Of a DNA stretch of 64,000 nucleotides, positions 60,008 to 64,000 are shown one piece after another. The notes beneath the pieces are model-generated. The model did not search any database, was not told the DNA's origin, and saw only the letters and a program-made list of their open reading frames with translations. How positions within the stretch are numbered: the stretch's first letter is position 1; every line of letters starts with the position of its first letter. Source of the DNA: Flavobacteriaceae bacterium UBA3339 (lineage in GTDB: Bacteria > Bacteroidota > Bacteroidia > Flavobacteriales > Flavobacteriaceae); the NCBI GenBank assembly GCA_002360925.1, contig DERN01000014.1, positions 1-64,000 on the forward strand, given 5' to 3'. Both the position numbers and the translations under genes were made by a program.

Positions 60008-61663
60008 TTATTTATCTTTTTTCCAGATAGAATATATGATGGCGATTCCTAAAACGCCCGAAATTAAAAATCCAACCAAACCTAATAACGAATTTCCGAA
60101 GAAAAGCGGCGGTACTTTCGCCATCATTAAAATCGATGATCCAATTGATAAAGCCGCTATGATGATAGCATATGTTAAACGATTCGATGCATTTTGAATC
60201 GTTTTTCTAACATCTTCTAATCCTTCAATTTCAAAATTTATTTTTAATTTATCGTCTTTTATCTTTTCTAGTAAAACAGTTAAATCATCTGGAAGATTTT
60301 GAAGATTCGAAGCTAAAATCTTTAAATGCTTAATCGATTTTTGCGCAATTTGTTTGGGTCCGTATTTTTTTAAAGCTAATTCATTTGCATACGGACGCAT
60401 GCTTTCCATTACGTTTAATTCGGGATCTAATTGTTTGCCGATTCCTTCAATAATCGAAATTCCTCTTAAAAGTAAATAAATAAATTCGGGCATTAAAACC
60501 TGATTATTTGCCATGATTGATTTTAATTTATGAACTATTTCGTTTACGTTTATTTCATTTAAAGCAGTATGTTCTAGCATATGGAAAACATCATAAATAT
60601 CACGTTCCAGCTTGCGTTCGTCTTCAATATGATATTCAATTGCCAAACGTTTTATCAATCGAATAATCTTTTTGGCATCTTGCATTAAAAAGCTTTCAAT
60701 AATTCCTTCCAGAATTTCCATATCACTTTTCAGAATTTGTCCCATCGAGCCAAAATCTATAAAGCAAATTTTTTGATCGTTCATTATAAAAACATTTCCC
60801 GGATGTGGATCGGCATGAAAAAATCCATCTTCTAAAACCATTTTCATAAACAAAACAACTCCTAACTGGGCAACTTCTTTAGGTTGCATTCCAACTTCGA
60901 CAATTTTTTGTTGGTTGTTTACTTTAAAACCTTCGACAAATTCCATCGTTAAAATATTGTTATTCGAAAGTTCTTTATAGGTTTTAGGAACGTAAACTTC
61001 TGATCGCTCTTCAAAATTCTTTCTAAATTTCTCGATATTATGAAATTCGTTCGTTAACGAAAGTTCTTTGTGCATATTATTTTCGAACGAATTGATTAAT
61101 TGATTCAGATTCATTCGTTTTGCAGCATCATAATTCTTCTCCAAAATATTCGCCAAATCTTTCATAATCATAATATCTGAACGAATTATTTCTTCGATTG
61201 TAGAACGTTTCACCTTTATAACAACTTTTTCTCCGTTAATCAATCTTCCTATATAAACTTGAGAAATAGACGCAGAAGCGATCGGAATTGGATTGATATA
61301 TTCGAAATGAAGTTGCGGATCGATTAAAAGTTCATCGCATATTTTTTTATCAATATCCAATTCTTCTGGCGGAACATTGTCTTGCAATTCTGCTAATTCA
61401 ACAATCATTTCGGCAGGCAAAATGTCTTCGCGACTACTAAACATTTGTCCCAACTTTACGTAAGTCGGACCTAACTCTTCCAACGCCAAACGGACACGAG
61501 TAAAAACACTTAACTTAAAGATTTCTTCGCCACGTTTAGATGTAACGAAACCTTTTGGTAAGAATTTTTCGGCTTTGGTACGGGCAATAATATCGTCGAA
61601 ACCATATTTCGATAGAATAGAAATTACACTTCCAATACGTTTAATTTTCTTGATTTGATTCAT
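60008..61663 (-). CDS. ABC1/AarF-UbiB-family atypical kinase
   Basis: 551 residues from ATG 61663 (a GTG two codons upstream is possible). KxGQ-type motif YVKLGQMFSSREDILP, PIASASISQVY, VVIKVKR (Lys of the ATP site), HADPHPGNVFIM and CFIDFGSMG. Two membrane helices at the C-terminus anchor it. UbiB proteins support quinone synthesis; in menaquinone-using Flavobacteria the role is less clear. Confidence 0.92.
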   Translation of the reverse strand: MNQIKKIKRIGSVISILSKYGFDDIIARTKAEKFLPKGFVTSKRGEEIFKLSVFTRVRLALEELGPTYVKLGQMFSSREDILPAEMIVELAELQDNVPPEELDIDKKICDELLIDPQLHFEYINPIPIASASISQVYIGRLINGEKVVIKVKRSTIEEIIRSDIMIMKDLANILEKNYDAAKRMNLNQLINSFENNMHKELSLTNEFHNIEKFRKNFEERSEVYVPKTYKELSNNNILTMEFVEGFKVNNQQKIVEVGMQPKEVAQLGVVLFMKMVLEDGFFHADPHPGNVFIMNDQKICFIDFGSMGQILKSDMEILEGIIESFLMQDAKKIIRLIKRLAIEYHIEDERKLERDIYDVFHMLEHTALNEINVNEIVHKLKSIMANNQVLMPEFIYLLLRGISIIEGIGKQLDPELNVMESMRPYANELALKKYGPKQIAQKSIKHLKILASNLQNLPDDLTVLLEKIKDDKLKINFEIEGLEDVRKTIQNASNRLTYAIIIAALSIGSSILMMAKVPPLFFGNSLLGLVGFLISGVLGIAIIYSIWKKDK

Positions 61664-61690
61664 AGCCACTTTTGTTGCTGAAAAGGTATA

Positions 61691-61720
61691 AAAAAAGTAG
61701 TAAGAAATATCTTACTACTT
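61691..61720 (-). terminator. Terminator after clpC
   Basis: AAGTAGTAAG (61695-61704) and CTTACTACTT (61711-61720) form a stem, followed by T-run on the minus strand. Confidence 0.82.
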
Positions 61721-61738
61721 TATTAAAACTTTATTGAT

Positions 61739-64000
61739 TTACTCTTTTAACGAAGAATCGGTATGTTTAATTTTTACTTTTAAAGCTTCTTCATTTTTAG
61801 CTTTATCCATTATTAAAACATCGTTTTCATGAATGTTTCCGTTAATGATTTCTTCGGCAAGCAAATCTTCAACATATTTCTGAATTGCACGTTTTAAAGG
61901 TCTTGCGCCATATTGTTTATCAAAACCTTTATCGGCAATAAAGTCTAATGCTTTCGGAGTTAATTCTAAATCGTATCCTAAAGCTTTTACACGCTGATAT
62001 AACTTTTCGATTTCGATGTTGATGATTTTGTGAATGTCTTCTTTTTCTAAAGAGTTAAACACAATAACATCGTCAATTCTATTCAAAAATTCAGGAGCAA
62101 ATGCTTTTTTCAAGGCATTTTCGATAACCGATTTCGATAATTCATCTTGTTGATCTTGTTTTGATTTGGTTCCGAAACCAACTCCTGTTCCAAAATCTTT
62201 TAATTGACGCGCTCCAATATTCGACGTCATAATAATGATGGTATTTCTAAAATCAATTTTTCGTCCTAAACTATCTGTTAAATGTCCATCATCTAAAACT
62301 TGAAGCAGCATATTAAAAACATCGGGATGTGCTTTTTCAACTTCGTCTAATAACACAACTGCGTAAGGTTTTCTACGAACTTTTTCGGTTAATTGTCCGC
62401 CTTCTTCGTATCCAACATATCCCGGAGGTGCACCAACTAATCTCGAAATGGCAAATTTTTCCATGTATTCGCTCATGTCAATACGGATTAAAGCATCTTC
62501 CGAATCGAAAATTTCCTTGGCAATAACTTTAGCTAATTGCGTTTTTCCAACTCCGGTTTGACCTAAGAAAATGAAAGAACCAATTGGTTTATTTGGATCT
62601 TTTAATCCAGCACGATTACGTTGAATCGATTTTGCAATCTTAGCAACTGCTTCATCTTGACCAATTACTTTTCCTTTAATTGCATCGGGAAGTTTTGCCA
62701 ATTTTTTACTTTCGGCTTGCGCAATCTTATTAACCGGAATTCCTGTCATCATAGAAACTACATCGGCAACATGATCTTCGGTAACCGTAATTTTATTCGT
62801 TTTAGATTCTTCTTCCCAACGTTCTTGAGCAACAGCCAAATCTTTTTCGATTCGTTTTTCGTCATCACGCAAAGCAGCTGCTTCTTCGTATTTTTGACGT
62901 TTAACGGCATCACTTTTCTTTTCGCGAACTTCTTCTAATTCTTTTTCAAGCTTTAAAATATCGTCCGGAACTTCAATATTTGTGATATGAACGCGCGAAC
63001 CGGCTTCGTCTAAAGCATCGATTGCTTTATCCGGAAGAAAACGATCGGTCATATATCGGCTCGTTAATTTTACACAAGCTTCAATTGCTTCGGGCGTGTA
63101 AATTACGTTGTGATGATCTTCGTATTTTTCTTTAATGTTATTTAAAATCGTGATAGTTTCTTCTTCAGATGTTGGCTCCACAATTACTTTTTGGAAACGA
63201 CGTTCTAAAGCCCCATCTTTCTCGATATACTGACGGTATTCATCTAAGGTTGTTGCACCAACACATTGAATTTCTCCGCGAGCCAATGCTGGTTTAAACA
63301 TATTCGAAGCATCTAAAGAACCTGTTGCTCCGCCGGCGCCAACGATTGTATGAATTTCATCGATGAATAAAATAATATCATCGTTTTTCTCTAATTCGTT
63401 CATAACGGCTTTCATGCGCTCTTCGAATTGACCTCTATATTTTGTTCCGGCTACCAAACTAGCTAAATCTAATGTTACAACACGTTTGTTGAACAAAATA
63501 CGAGAAACCTTCTTTTGAATAATGCGTAAAGCTAAACCTTCGGCAATGGCAGATTTACCAACTCCTGGCTCACCGATTAACAATGGATTGTTCTTTTTAC
63601 GACGCGATAAAATCTGAGAAACACGTTCTATTTCTTTTTCACGACCAACAACAGGATCTAATTTTCCTTGTTCGGCCATTTCGGTTAAATCTCGACCAAA
63701 ATTATCTAAAACAGGTGTTTTTGATTTTTTAGCTCCAGGTTTTCCTGCTGACGGATTATTAAAGCCTTCTGACAGATTGTCACTTCTTTCATCGTCGTCG
63801 AAAGCGTTATTTCTAGGTTGCTCTGATAAAGATTCTGAATTCGAAAGTAAGCTTACAAATTCTTCTTTCGCACTATCATAATCGACTTTGCAACGATTCA
63901 ATAAGATGGTTGTAGGATCTTCAGAGTTTCTAAGAATAGACATTAAGATATGCCCTGTGTTAATTGTTTCGGTTTTGTATAATTTTTTTTCTAAAAATGC
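61739..64000 (-). CDS. clpC: ATP-dependent Clp protease ATPase ClpC, 3' part
   Basis: 753 residues visible; the frame is open past the ATG at 63943 to the window edge (KLYKTETINTGHIL is clearly Clp N-domain), so the true start lies outside. Two AAA+ modules: GEPGVGKSA with LFIDEIHT, and GQTGVGKTQLAK with LLDEVEKAHPDV. Middle domain includes a UVR-like motif (AVKRQKYEEAAALRD). C-terminal DIHKIINIEIEKLYQRV. Feeds substrates to ClpP and can use ClpS, encoded at 36 kb. Confidence 0.96.
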   Translation of the reverse strand, partial: AFLEKKLYKTETINTGHILMSILRNSEDPTTILLNRCKVDYDSAKEEFVSLLSNSESLSEQPRNNAFDDDERSDNLSEGFNNPSAGKPGAKKSKTPVLDNFGRDLTEMAEQGKLDPVVGREKEIERVSQILSRRKKNNPLLIGEPGVGKSAIAEGLALRIIQKKVSRILFNKRVVTLDLASLVAGTKYRGQFEERMKAVMNELEKNDDIILFIDEIHTIVGAGGATGSLDASNMFKPALARGEIQCVGATTLDEYRQYIEKDGALERRFQKVIVEPTSEEETITILNNIKEKYEDHHNVIYTPEAIEACVKLTSRYMTDRFLPDKAIDALDEAGSRVHITNIEVPDDILKLEKELEEVREKKSDAVKRQKYEEAAALRDDEKRIEKDLAVAQERWEEESKTNKITVTEDHVADVVSMMTGIPVNKIAQAESKKLAKLPDAIKGKVIGQDEAVAKIAKSIQRNRAGLKDPNKPIGSFIFLGQTGVGKTQLAKVIAKEIFDSEDALIRIDMSEYMEKFAISRLVGAPPGYVGYEEGGQLTEKVRRKPYAVVLLDEVEKAHPDVFNMLLQVLDDGHLTDSLGRKIDFRNTIIIMTSNIGARQLKDFGTGVGFGTKSKQDQQDELSKSVIENALKKAFAPEFLNRIDDVIVFNSLEKEDIHKIINIEIEKLYQRVKALGYDLELTPKALDFIADKGFDKQYGARPLKRAIQKYVEDLLAEEIINGNIHENDVLIMDKAKNEEALKVKIKHTDSSLKE

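Overview
The window is a 64 kb piece of an AT-rich chromosome from the Bacteroidota, almost certainly the Flavobacteriaceae (Flavobacterium/Myroides-like; genus not resolvable by eye). Four things point there: type IX secretion (T9SS) components, promoters of the Bacteroidota form TAnnTTTG, a near absence of Shine-Dalgarno sequences, and a tmRNA tag ending in NYALAA. No rRNA, CRISPR array, prophage or intact insertion sequence was seen.

Layout. 1-8.5 kb: a surface/T9SS cluster with the end of a repetitive surface protein, a small secreted protein, an RCC1/DUF11 protein with a probable frameshift, a CHU_C (type B sorting) protein, a PorP/SprF protein and an OmpA/PD40 protein. 8.5-10.3 kb: an AraC-type regulator and two overlapping HTH genes in very AT-rich DNA. 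10.4-11.5 kb: a FabH-like ketosynthase. 11.5-13.6 kb (-): an apparent cold-shock unit (RRM protein, DEAD-box helicase, CSD protein). 13.7-17.6 kb: an arsenic/chromate operon (ArsR, DUF6428, ChrA, ArsC-like reductase, Acr3), then DUF389, RidA and a LuxR-type regulator on the other strand. 20.5-24.5 kb: an island of small secreted proteins of two paralogous families, divergent from the LuxR-type regulator, with three decayed members and dispersed repeats. 24.6-27.9 kb: a redoxin/DHDPS-like/cupin operon divergent from a MocR regulator. 27.9-34 kb: ssrA, a membrane J-domain protein, DUF6048/DUF6452, rlmD and rocD.

34-64 kb is conserved housekeeping: gyrB, clpS-prmA, a phosphate-type porin, and then two long minus-strand operons. 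The first (46.2-38.7 kb) runs DUF2520, KdsC-like, degenerate UbiA, Maf, MscS, PIG-L deacetylase, an unlisted 35-aa membrane peptide and a sodium:solute symporter. The second (55.9-48.6 kb) runs DUF1015, YggS, lipoprotein, exonuclease/GIY-YIG, K+ channel, miaA, thioesterase, lipoprotein and an outer-membrane protein. An ABC-F ATPase and tRNA-Arg lie between them. The end holds 3-hydroxybutyryl-CoA dehydrogenase, a Gfo/Idh/MocA oxidoreductase, pcm, smpB, an AarF-type kinase and the 3' part of clpC.

Most notable: the regulator-linked secreted-paralog island with two nonsense-interrupted genes; palindromic TAnnTTTG promoter pairs (CAAAnnTA-N3/4-TAnnTTTG) between three divergent gene pairs; -7 boxes placed so that several mRNAs should be leaderless; a J-domain/Ig-like/DUF805 fusion; a UbiA relative lacking its first Asp-rich motif; and the hidden 35-aa ORF between the PIG-L and symporter genes.
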